Of a stretch of DNA of 64,000 nt, positions 1 to 24,535 are shown piece by piece. Position 1 is the stretch's first letter; each line of letters starts with the position of its first letter. The notes beneath the pieces were generated by a model that saw only the letters and a list, made by a program, of their open reading frames with translations, made no database searches and was not told the origin of the DNA. The stretch is taken from the NCBI GenBank assembly GCA_964247055.1, contig OZ176055.1, positions 9,300,001 through 9,364,000 on the forward strand, in the 5' to 3' direction. Source of the stretch: Paragordius varius. Its lineage: Eukaryota; Nematomorpha. Made by a program: the position numbers and the translations under genes.

Positions 1-39
1 CTAATCGGACGACGTTTTTAAATATTATATAATAAGGAA

Positions 40-82
40 TGCACAATATGGAGTTTAAACTCTATATTGTCTTTATGTGCGG
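40..82. repeat. Short palindrome
   Basis: GCACAATATGGAGTTTAAAC faces CTCTATATTGTC...GTGC around a GTTTAAAC centre. A similar AT-rich palindrome lies at about 1233-1285. Either could be the core of a tiny fold-back element. Confidence 0.4.
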
Positions 83-224
83 TTATAAATTTAAATAATA
101 AATTTATTAGAATAATTTTATATTTTATTAACACAATATTTCGCCTTCTTTTCTGAAGACTTTATCAAGCGAGAGTCTGTTTGTATATAACGATTCTAAT
201 CATTTTTTTTCATATAAAAACAAT

Positions 225-521
225 TACAGTAAAAATTGAAATTACACAGACAAAACTTGAAAAGGTAAAGACTAATATTTTTTTTTCAAAAAGACAACCC
301 CACACTTTTTTAATCGATTTTTTTAAATATAACTCATTTTTTTAAACTCTAAAGTATAATATAGAAATGTCAATTGGTAACACAATTAATTGTTAGTTTA
401 CGATTGTTACTAAATCTTTTTTATAGGATAAATTAAGGTTTAAAAAAGTATGGTTGTCATTAGAAAAAAAATGTGTCTTTATATTTTTACTTTTGTCCGT
501 ATAATTTCAATTTTTACTCTA
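225..521. mobile_element. TIR family A element (TA-CAGT ends, Tc1/mariner-type MITE)
   Basis: About 300 bp with long inverted ends. The left end reads TACAGTAAAAATTGAAATTA and continues with an ACGGACAAAACGTAAAAA-type motif; the right end is its complement. A second inner inverted pair (AAGACAACC...GGTTGTCTT) is also shared by all copies. The TA-CAGT terminus and TA target fit non-autonomous Tc1/mariner elements. Located in the POLD1 intron upstream of the first visible exon. Confidence 0.8.
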
Positions 522-645
522 AGTCGCCCTAAAAATATATAATTGACTTTTACATCTTTTAGATAATTTAGTCTTTTTTTTTCAAAAAAAATTATAAGTT
601 TTATTTTCATATCTATCTGCATACTTCATTTTTAAAATTTTTTAG

Positions 646-13765
<13,120 letters not shown>

Positions 13766-13792
13766 ATAATATAAATGTTATATATGTCTATC

Positions 13793-13798
13793 AATAAA
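13793..13798 (+). terminator. POLD1 poly(A) signal
   Basis: A canonical AATAAA lies 27 bases after the POLD1 stop codon. The stop codon of the convergent minus-strand gene is only about 25 bases further on (13822-13824), so the two 3' UTRs probably overlap. Confidence 0.6.
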
Positions 13799-13821
13799 TT
13801 TTTTTGAGCGCAAAAAAACGT

Positions 13822-15460
13822 TTATCTGTAATGGGTTTCATCGCAAAATTCCTCAAAATCTTGTTGAGTAAACCAATAAATTTTTTCTTTGTTTTCATCT
13901 TCCAAGGGTATTATTTCTTCAGTTTTAATATATTTGTTGTTTTTAATTTCCTAATTAAGTTAAAATTAATTATACAGAAAAAAAGGTAGAAATTTAAGAA
14001 CAAATATTTTTTAAAAAGATAACCGTGCTTTCTTAAACCTTATTTTTTTGCTGTTAAATTATTTAAACACAAAAGTGAAATAATGTAATTAATTGCGTTT
14101 TTAATTTACATTTCTATTATTTAAAGTTTAAAACAATGAGTTTATACTTAAAGGTTAAAAGTATAAAAAAAACATTTGTCTTTACAGTATTAAAATTATA
14201 CGGACAAAGCGTAAAAATATAAAGAACAAACATACTTTTTTAAACGTTATTTTTTGTTGTTAAACTATTTAAATATAAAATATGTAATTGATTGTGTTTA
14301 ACATCTCTATTTCTGAATTTGCAATTTAAAAACAATGAGTTATATACTTAAAATCAAGGTTAAAAAGGTATAAAAAAGCATTTTTCTCTAATGTTTATAT
14401 CATCCAAAATTTTACTGTATATAAAATAAAAATTAAAATGGAGAAAAAAACTTTTTCGCTCAAATTTTGATTGAAACTTTGTTGGGAGGTAGTTTTCGCT
14501 GTTGTTAGGAATTTGTCTTTAGCCAATGTTTGATTTTCATATATAATTAACTTGCTACAATAATGTTTAAATATAAAATATTAGTATAATACGGATCTAT
14601 AATTTTCATTTTTTGTTTGCATCGGATACAATATGCATGCAATGATTTTTTATCATACTCCCTTGATAAGTGTTTGTTTTGAATCACCAACTATTATTGT
14701 TTAATAAATAATTATACGAAATTGGAACAGTAAAAATTGAAATTATACGGACAAAATGTAAAAATATAAAGACAATTTTTTTTAAATAAAGAACCATACT
14801 GTTTAAATTAATTTATCCTATAAAAACATTTAATTACAATGATAAAATACATAATTGATTGTGTTTCCAATTTACATTTCTATATTATTCTATGTAGTTT
14901 AAAATAATGAATTATATTTAAAAAAATTAGGATTAAAAAAAGTATGGTTGTCTTTTTGAAAAAAATATTTGTCTTTATATTTCAACATTTTGTTCGTATA
15001 ATTATATATAAAATTAGTACTTTTTATTAATAAAATACCCCAATAAATTATTATTCAACATATTATTAAACATTTTAATTCATATCGACTTAACTCTGTT
15101 AATCGATAAATAGAAAATAGCAAAATTAGAATTTAAATATACTAAAACATATTACGTTGCATACAAATACTATGATGGCTACACCAAAAATAGACAACAT
15201 CCATATAGCAAAAACGGCATATTTCACATAAAAATAACATAATTTGTGATCAATCTCCGGAATATGTGCAGTATCAAATCGATAATCATTTATAAAATTA
15301 TTTTTGCTAAGCAGAAATTGTTCATCATTTTTGAGGTAGGTGTCAAGGTTGTGTTTTAGTTTTTGTATAAGGCCAGTTTTTTCGTTTGAAGTTATGTTTA
15401 AAAATGGTAACTTTTGAATGCCCTCTAATTCATCCAAAAATGGATAATAATACGTATGGC
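13822..15460 (-). CDS. C-terminal exons of an unidentified membrane protein
   Basis: Three minus-strand exons join in phase: 15156-15460 (enters with 2 nt of a split codon), 14452-14550 and 13822-13950, ending in TAA. The first exon encodes about 75 polar residues with one N-glycosylation-type NIT, then a strongly hydrophobic stretch (YAVFAIWMLSIFGVAIIVFV) that should be a membrane helix. The last two exons give a Lys/Gln/Glu-rich tail of about 75 residues ending FCDETHYR, likely on the other side of the membrane. Splice sites are GT-AG. The two introns (601 and 501 nt) hold copies of TIR family A. I do not recognise the family. Further 5' exons probably lie at 15.6-16.4 kb; patches near 15590-15750 (reading YEILNTKMKDLYIAV) and 16150-16330 look coding, but I could not join them with consistent splice sites. 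Confidence 0.5.
13965..14410. mobile_element. Two adjoining degenerate family A copies
   Basis: Family A left and right motifs alternate twice (AAGATAACCGTGC ... ACATTTGTCTTTACAGT, then TTATACGGACAAAGCG ... TTTTACTGTATA). They fill the intron between the last two exons of the minus-strand membrane protein gene. Confidence 0.6.
14727..15013. mobile_element. TIR family A element
   Basis: Left end ACAGTAAAAATTGAAATTAT is intact and the right half is present up to ATTTTGTTCGTATAATTA, with the outermost right end eroded. Lies in the intron of the minus-strand membrane protein gene. Confidence 0.75.
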
Positions 15461-16953
15461 CTAAATAACGTTAAAACTTAAAAAATACTTTTTTCCAAGT
15501 TTTTATAATAGCTATGGGTTGTATTAATTTTAGAACTCATTGCTAAACCATATTCTATTGTTTAGAAAAGCTTTGGTGGATAAAATAAATATTTAAAATC
15601 CTTGTTTAAAAGATGATTGGTTGCTAAATCGAAAACGACCATTTGGATATAGTATACAAAGTTGATTCTTAGATTCTTTTACCGCTATATATAAATCTTT
15701 CATCTTAGTATTTAAAATTTCATACAAACTGTTCAAACATAATATTCTGATAAAGTATAAATATCTTTAAAATAATATGTTTAAAATGCTATTGATCCTC
15801 AAATAAAAAACGCACCCGAGCATAAAATGAATAATGGGAAAGTCCGTGAAATTTAAAATGCATTAATTGGTTAAATTGAAATAATGCGTTTATTTTTAGT
15901 TTAAGTTCCTTTCATATTTTTTAGGCCTTCAAAAATATATCTTAGATTTCAATACAAAGATCTAAAAACGAATAATTTGTCTTAAAATAAAAATATATTT
16001 AGCAATGGAAGGCTGGTTTGCATGCTCGCCATTATTAAAGGGTCACCAAATCATTATTATTATATTTATTTAAGTTTAAGCTTGAGTTTTTTGGCCATGG
16101 CAAAGAGGGGATATAAAAGGAATGCAACGGGATTCCCAACGCTCTTTACGTATTTGTTCTACGATAAATAGTAATCTTTAAAATAAATTTATAGCGATAT
16201 TTTTATTTAAACTTAATGTTTATTATTTTATCAGCGGTTGATATTATGGAAGAATTCGTATAAAGTATCCATATGCTGAAAAACGCCAGTACACCTCGAA
16301 TAATTTTTCTAATTTCAAAGTATGTGTTTTTTAAGATATATTCCGATGTTATATTAAGTAAATTTTGAACTTTTTAAATTAAGAGCTATGTTAACCCTAA
16401 AATAAAGTTAATATTTGATAAATTCTTTGTATCTCTCAGGTATCCAATAAGTTATAGCCGAAGGTCCAAAAGTGTATTAATAAGTCCAAAATAAGGATAT
16501 GTACTGCCAATCTTTACAATCACGATATAAACAAGACTTCATCCACGATAAATTAATTATGGCGCTTTTAAATTATTTAAACTATTAATCAATATATTAT
16601 TTAGTGATTGGAAAGCTATAGGTATTATAATTTTTTTTAATAATGCCATAACCCCGAATGAAATTATTTTTTAAAATTGTTTTTTTTTTCGTTTTTAAAA
16701 ATTAATAATTGTATGTTTCAAGTAAAAAATTATCGATAGATAAAATGACTCAATAAAGTTTGTTAGTGTGAGTAATGTTAGTTAATAAATGGCCCATTTT
16801 GTTTTATATCCTTAATGACATAACGTGTCCAAAGTTTCGGCGCACGAAAACTTTAGAATTTGGGAACCCCTAAAAACCTAAACATATTATATATAAGCGT
16901 AATATATTATCTAGCAAAATTTATTTCACTCCAATTGAAAAATAAATAAAAAA

Positions 16954-17465
16954 TTATTTTGATTCTAATTTCATAATGCTTTTTTTGACCTATAAATATA
17001 TAAATCTCAAAAAAACTTCTTGAAACCACGGAGTTCTTGGTGTGAATTCTAATCTATGAAACCAACTCATTAGAGACAAAGGATATATCACATGTAAGTG
17101 AAGATGATCCACAGAATTAAATGGATATTTATGGAAGCCCATTCTATATAACATAATACAAAACCTTAATTGCTTGGGATCAAAATTTTCCATTCCCTCT
17201 AATAATTTAAATCCGATATCAGCTAAATTTTTAACTAAGCAGAAATAGTAAAAAATAAAACCAACTGGAACATCAGTCTGATCAAGATGTTTAACGTTAA
17301 GCTTATGTTCTTTTGGTATAATCAAATAATGATTGGAAGAAACCGGATTTTTGTCGACAAAAGCCAAGAAATTTTCATTCTTATATTAACTAAATTAATT
17401 AGTACCTCAAAAACAATATCGGCTTCTTTTTGCCGCATACAAATTTGACAAAATATACAGGGCAT
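16954..17465 (-). CDS. HINT-type histidine triad (HIT) hydrolase with three micro-introns
   Basis: Small HIT-fold protein, closest to animal HINT3 as I remember it; that family cleaves adenosine 5'-phosphoramidates and acyl-adenylates. Exons on the minus strand: 17465-17406, 17379-17262, 17234-17017, 16989-16954 (TAA), 143 codons. Introns are 26, 27 and 27 nt, all GT-AG. The start MPCIFCQIC carries the Cys pair typical of HINT. NHYLIIPKEH, RMGFH and the active-site HLHLHV follow. Splicing the last 27-nt intron yields VKKSIMKLESK, which matches the family C-terminus; reading through gives an unrelated short tail. HINT3 is about 182 residues in human, so this copy is short at the N-terminus or has an unseen 5' exon. 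Two of the introns are multiples of three, so retained introns would not shift frame. Confidence 0.85.
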
Positions 17466-17529
17466 ACCATGTGAATACGCACAACTAAAGTTGGAAAATA
17501 TGTTTTTTTATCAAAATGTTTTTTAGCAT

Positions 17530-18790
17530 GTATACATGGATATGTATTTAACACTTGGAACAACACCTTTTGAAATAGGGGTCATTAAAGACCTAAGGTC
17601 TGTTTTAAATGAATAGTTCATAATATAAGGAAGAATTGAGACATCGCAGGAGTTTTCACTTAAATTCAATATAAAATATTTGATTTACATATTTTGAGGT
17701 ACCAAGGGTAAAAATCAAGTCAAATTGACATAAGCATTAGCTAAAGTTAAAATAAAAAGTAAACCACTTAATGTTACATGTGGTTTTAATAAGTATAATT
17801 TTAGCTTTAACACATGGATATAAAACTTTCATTTTAGTCCCTTAATTAAAATAGGGTATTTAGATACCCCAGATAATATATAAAGTTATATCTAGCACTA
17901 CTGAGAGAAACCGCCCTGATTTAAATTTATGTTCCAATAAAAATTATATAAATAACCCGAAATATCTAAATGATATTTGTTTTTTTAAAAAATCCATATA
18001 AAACTACTTTGACGCCATTTTTATTTTACATTTTTGCAAAATATGGTGTTTATTTAATTTTAAAGCTAAAATAATTTTTATTTAACTCTTCGATTGAAAT
18101 TGGGGTATCTAGTTGATATTCATAAAAAATCAATGCAAGAAACGGTTAAAATTTAAATTTAAGCTTCTATTTTAATAAAAATTTTATTAATCCAAAATAT
18201 TTAAATAAAATTTAGTATTGGAAAAAAAGTTACGCATCAGAACGCTATTTTTATTTTACAACATTCTTGAAAATAACGTGTTTATTTGATTCTAAGCCTA
18301 AAAATAGGTTATTTTTTTAATTACATTTAACATTAATATAAAAAGAAAAAGTGGCATATTTTGCATTATTTTAATATTTAGCTTACGCACACAAGTCATG
18401 TTGGCTAAATTTTTACCTTAGAGTTTTACCTCTTAATAAATAATCATCAAGTATATTTGAATATTTTTTTTATTTTTCGGTTTATAAATCTAAGTGTATT
18501 TTGCGATGGTTTCCTTCCATATATTTTGAGGTATTTAATTTTAAACAGGCCTGCGGTATCCAACTACCCATTTGAATCGAAGGCCTAAAATGAAGGTGTT
18601 GTATCTCCGTGTTAAGTAAACACGATATTTTGCAAGTAAAATAAAAATAGCGTCGAAGTAGTTATGGAATTTTTTTTCAAAACAAAATTTTATATAGATA
18701 TTTTGGCTTTTTTAAATAATTTAGTATAGAAGCATAAATTTAAATTGAAACCGTTTCTTTAAGCAGTTTTTTGAAATATTAACTTAAATA
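17530..18790. repeat. Dispersed repeat F (at least two more modules)
   Basis: ACACATGGATATAAAACTTT, GGGTATTTAGATACCCCAGA, AACACGATATTTTGCAAGTA and GACGCCATTTTTATTTTACA recur, partly inverted (about 17800-18330 against 18540-18790). No coding sequence was seen between the HINT-type gene and this region. Confidence 0.55.
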
Positions 18791-18964
18791 TTGTTTGATA
18801 AACACAAAAATTCCGGGAGTGTGTGATAAAATCTTTAAATATATGCTTAATTTTTTGACAAAAATTTTTTTAAAATGCAACTTTTTATAATTAATTTCTA
18901 CCAAAATTTTGTTGGAGCGTACTTTCCTGTTTTTAGGCATGATGAAAACGATATAAAAAGTTTT

Positions 18965-20900
18965 CATCTATATATTTATAAAAATGGAAAGTGGTGGCTT
19001 TGCGATCTGTTTCCGGAAAACCGGTAGACCCATTCAAATCCAAATATCGAGAAAATATAATCATTAATGAATGCCCCGACTATAGCTACTCCCTTTTTTG
19101 AATTAGGTTCGTTCGGGCCCACCCCGTGTAGAAAACGGTTTTTTGAAAACAGAAGTCCACAAAACGAAAACGTGTTGGACCATTCGATTTCAAATATGAT
19201 TTTTTTTACTTATTTTGGATTGCGCCGAACATAATAGCGCTTTTTTAATTTAGGTCCTCTTTCTACCCGCTCCCCCCGTAAAATGCCATTTTTTTTAAAA
19301 AAAATTAAGTCCACAAAAAAATTTTTTAAATCTATTTTTCGCCCAAGGTATGAGACCGTAAAAATAAGAATTCCAGGTTTTCCCTGTTAAAAGGCAAAAA
19401 TTTTAGTCAAGCGTTTCTTTAATGATGGCTGATGGGTAAGGAAATACCCGCTAAAAACTGACTCGTAATATCGAAATAGCGTGTTGGATCTAAATTTCAG
19501 ATAACCTATCAAGCCATATGAGTTCAATAGCTGCAATATTACCCGTAACAGGGCAAAAATTTAGATCGTGCGGTTTTTTAAAATTAGCCGTTAATTAGGC
19601 CCTTCACGCCCTGAAAAATGCGCCACCATAGAATGATTTTTTATTTTTGAGGCAATTTTTCCAAAAACCTAATGAGAGCATATGGAATCTATCATGATTC
19701 CAGGTATTCCGTGTAAAGGCAAAATATTTAACAGGCGCTTTTTCGTATCAGCCTTTCGGTAGGTAACTACCCGCCTAAAACTATGCCCCCATATTGAAAT
19801 TCCGATGTTTAGGAGTTATTCACAAAACTTATCAGGCTACATAAGTTTAAGGGCCTGAAATATTACCCGTAAAAAGGCAAAAATTTAAGTCGAGCGGATT
19901 TAATAATTAGGCCCTTTACGCCCTTAAAATGCGCTATCATTGAACTATTATTTGGTTTTGAAGCCATCCAAAAACTATTAAGAACATAAGGAATGAATGA
20001 TGATTCCAGTGCGCCACCATATCGATGCAACGTGACTTTGGAGGCAAATTTTAGAAAACCTATGAGACTAACAGGAACATATGGAATCCATGATAATTCC
20101 AAATATTCCCCATGTAAAGGCAAACATTTTGCCGAACGCTTTTTTATTCGAGCTACCCGCCAAAAACTGCGCCACTATATAGAAATTGCGTTATTTTGGA
20201 GCTAATTTACAGAAAATTACGTAGCCATATGAGCTCATTAACAGCTTACCCGTAACTAGGTAAAGACCAGGCGCTTTTATTAGCCGTTAATTTGGAGCCT
20301 TTATGTCCTAAAAATACGCCATCATATAACGATTATTTAGTCTTGGGGTATTTTTTTGATTAACTCATTAGACGATGGTATCAAAGATGATTCCAAATAT
20401 TTGCCCTATAAAGGCAAAGAATATACCTTAACACTTTTTTCCATGTCTATGGGTAGGGGTATACCGGTTTAAAACTAAGACGCCATATAAAAATGGCCTG
20501 GTTTTATAGCTAATTTTCTAAAAACGTAAGAAGCCATACGAGTTAAACACATCTCTGGGGATTTGTATTATATCATTCTTTCCTTTAAAAAGGGATTACA
20601 AATGATTTACTTTTTAAATCCCTTGACAGCTGTGTGAACACAATTTCAAAATAAAACTTTTAACCATGATTTGGTAAAACAAAAATTAAAATAAATCCAA
20701 TGATAGTTGAATATTAATAAGGGACAGTTTAAATATGGTCGATTTCGAGTAAACAATATTTGAGCCTATGCAAATACCCGTAGAAGAAAAATAAAGACAT
20801 TCTTTTTATTAAAAAAGTTTTTTATTATTTTTTATCTCCCATACCTCTATTTATTTCATTGTGAGACTACGTCACAGCAAGCGTGACAGAGCCAGCTAGT
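18965..20900 (+). mobile_element. Possible non-autonomous Helitron, 3' end recognised
   Basis: At 20871-20887, GTCACAGCAAGCGTGAC can form a 7-bp hairpin with one bulge. Eight bases later comes CTAG followed by T (20896-20900), the arrangement seen at Helitron 3' ends (hairpin, then CTRR, insertion next to T). The region is less AT-rich than its surroundings. The 5' end is not fixed; 18965 is only where the base composition changes. Confidence 0.45.
19369..20560. repeat. Old tandem array of about 160-bp units, at least seven
   Basis: The phrase (A)TTCC or TACCCGT, then TAA-rich, GGCAAAAATTT and GCG(G/C)TTTTT recurs near 19370, 19535, 19696, 19862, 20091, 20245 and 20387. Neighbouring units alternate in type, so the larger period is about 320-390 bp. 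Units are strongly diverged. It lies inside the possible Helitron. Confidence 0.65.
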
Positions 20901-23900
20901 ATATTATAAAAACACTCTTTTTATATAATTTTATTATTCCGACATTTCTATCACCTAAGTTAGATTAAAATATTTGTTTGTCCTCAAATTTTTGTCAAAT
21001 ATATATATTGTGTTTTTATATAAAAATTCGCCAAAATTTGAAAGTAAAGGAACGTTAATATTCTGAAGCAATAGAAATGTTCTGTATCATCAAACTCTAG
21101 AAAAAAGGGTAAATATCTGAAAGCGTTTTTATACGTTTTTTTCATGCCTAAAAATGCTATGAAAACAATTCAACAAAATTTGCTAAAAATTAAATTTTTC
21201 TCAAAGTATGCATTTTTAAAAAATATTTTTTTTCAAAATATAACATATAGTTAAGCATTTTGCGAAATTTCTGGATTTTGCCTTTATTTTAAAAGAACTA
21301 TACCGTTTTAGAAAAGCAAAAATGTCTTTCGGAGCCCACACTAAAAATTAAAATATTATAAAAATATTGTTTTGCTTTTTATAAATAGTTTTTGTTATAT
21401 TTTAGTGATATTTTTTGGATTGAAGCATTTAGTTTTCATCAAAAAAATTTATTACAGATGTCACAAATTTTGCCATATTCTAATAAAAAGTGTATATAAC
21501 TTTTTTATAGTCGCAAGGGCCAAAACCAAAAGCATTATGAAAATCCTGATACATTTTTCTATCGGAATATATTTAATTCATTAAAATATTTTTTCATGAC
21601 CCCCGATTATGTCCACTGTGTAATATAAAACTATGATATTATTTTTAAGGCAAATAATGTTTATAAAAACTACTCTATATGCACCTTCTAATAGGCCAAA
21701 CTTATTACTTTAAAGCTTCATGGATTGATGGCAGTAAATCTTTTTACTGTTTATAGTGCACTTTTTAAATAATTTTTAGCAAAGCTATAACTTTAACCCT
21801 TAAATATAAATTAACAATTTAGGCTAAAACACCATCTTAAAATATATTTATTTTTACTGTTTTTTACATAATTTATACTTAACAATCAAATTGTGTCAGC
21901 CAGCTTCAATCATTACAATTTCTCACTTATAATATGTATGTATTTAAGAATGGATTGTTCTAAAAATCAATTCTAATACAAATCAACCCGTACTAATTAT
22001 TGCAACTTTATACGAACAGGAAATATATATAGATATCATGAAATGCAATGAGGCAGTCTACCAACCAATTATCTTCAGGAATGCAGAAACAAAAGTAGGT
22101 TTATTATCGTTATTTTCGCAATTTAAAATGTACAACCTATTGTTCAAATATTGCTTTTCACCATATTTATCCAGTAAATTAAATCCAAATGATAATTTTG
22201 TCTTAAATTTAAAGAAAGTATTAGCTGTAATACTATGCATATTATTTAATTGTAAAATAACTTAATTGATTTCATTGATTGCAATGATGACATAGTAAAA
22301 AAACAAAATGCAAAATTTTATAACTAAGTATTCTCTTTAAATATAATAGCTCTGTGTGTGATGATAAAATTTAAATCTAAGGTGATATTTGCAAATAACT
22401 CATATATTGTAAATTTATAGAATGATCTCAAACAATTAGAATGATCTCAGAAACTTAGAATGACCCTATTGTTTGGTTCATTTGACTAATGGAAGATTTG
22501 GACAAGCAGGAGGTCTCGGGTATAATACTTACCTAAAACTTTTAATATACATTTCTCTATTGGGTCATTTAAAAATTATCATCAATGATGGGCTCAATTA
22601 TTATTAAACGCCATATAAGCAAAAATGCAATACTAATGTAATAAACAGCCGAATCACATTTTGCGGATAAAATAATTTAACTATATAAATATGGAGGTGG
22701 ATACAAAAATAATTTTGTAATATTGTATGTGAAAATGAATGTTTGGATTTTTAATTAATATTTTTGCTAATTAGGGGATTTCGCAGAAATTTAAATATGA
22801 TATAAATACATTCTTTGTATAATCAATTTTATGTATATTAATATTTAATTTTTACAAATAACTATATAATTTTTAGAAAATTTTAATGTTTATAATACAT
22901 GAATATAATGCATTGACATTCGCAATATATAATACTTATTATGTATGTATGCATATGAAATTGTAAATGGTTAAAATAAATTTGTATATTTAATAATAAA
23001 TAAATTTCTTATTCAAACATAATTTCAAAATATATAATATGGAAACCAACACGGAAGAATATTACAGCTTTAAATTATTAAAAACTTGACATCTCTTAAT
23101 AATGTATAGAAGTATGGGTATCTCATCTTTAAAAATCAACCATATATTAACAACTTTGAATATATAACCACTGTAAACGAAATAAGGGGACTAACATGGA
23201 AATTCTTAACACGAACTGTGCTGACTGATGATTCAGTCTAAACAAAGTATATTCACAATAATAAATGACGTTTGGATCATTGATATAAATTCATTAAATT
23301 AATCATTTAAATAGTGAAGCATTTATGTTGTCGGATATAATATTTATAAAAGTATAGTCAATAAATAATAACTAAAATCTGTTAATGCTGTAAGCTTGGA
23401 GTTTTATTTGAAGATTATGTATCATAGTGTTACATTCTGGATAAAACCAAATCCTAAGAAGATTTGTCCTTAATATTTTATGCCTGAAAGACGATCATTA
23501 CAGTATCTCACTTCTTCTTATAAACAATTAAAATTGTTTGACAGATATTATGTAGATTTTGGAGACCTTTAACTGACATCGAAATAAAAGCCAAAACTTT
23601 GTTAATATTTGAACAATCATTTAAAGAGGAGATTACACAGATATAAAAGTAAAAACTATTGATGCTTATCCGGATTTCTGTTAAAGAAATCCTAATTTAC
23701 AAGCTTCAGTTAACAAACATTAATAAACGTTGGAAACTTTGAACACTCATGAACAAAAATATTTCAAGGCGTAAAAAGATCCGAAATTTGAAATCTTATA
23801 AATGGATTTGAATAAATACTCGAGTTAATAAATATTATGACTCAGAGGAAAAGGGATTGGGCGATTCTGTAAGGTAGATACCAATTCCATCAACGTTTGT

Positions 23901-24535
23901 TAAAAAGGAATTATGCATTAATGTAAGAGAAGCTTGAAGTAATAAAGTCCTAAACGGAAATTTAGACCGAAGCTTATAAACCCAGGAATTCAACAACACA
24001 TAACCTTTCACTAAAAAACTTTCGCCGCTCAAATCTTTAGCTAATAGTTATAACTTGATTATGCATTTCATTTGCATGAGATATTATTTTACTTTCTAAA
24101 GTTATGCTTTCTATAAACCAATATAATTTTTAATTTTATCATGTAATTGTGTTATCTTATGTAAATTATTTATAAAAAATTATTTTTATAATTAATATAT
24201 CCGAAATATGGCTTAGGCAGTATATGAAAATTAAACGCTTCTAAAATAAAAAATGAAAACATGGTTTTATAGTTAAAGAGTTAATGACAATTGATGATCT
24301 ATACATCTTAATATTAAATCGAAATAATGGAACGGATGCAGAATAAGGAGCTGGTTACCTCTAATTATTAATGAGGATATAAAGAAAGTGGATGATCGGT
24401 TTAAAATTATAAATGGACACAGAATAACTTGTTTAACAGATTTAGATATCTTTTCATTTGCTTATAAGTTGAGAATGTTGTTAGAAAAATAGATAGTTTG
24501 CACACCTGTAAATATAATCAAGTATCTGTTAACGT
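20901..24535. other. No gene identified
   Basis: AT-rich DNA with short open stretches only. None has a recognisable motif plus good splice sites. A minus-strand open stretch at 23835-24032 lacks family features. No known repeat end was recognised. Confidence 0.5.
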
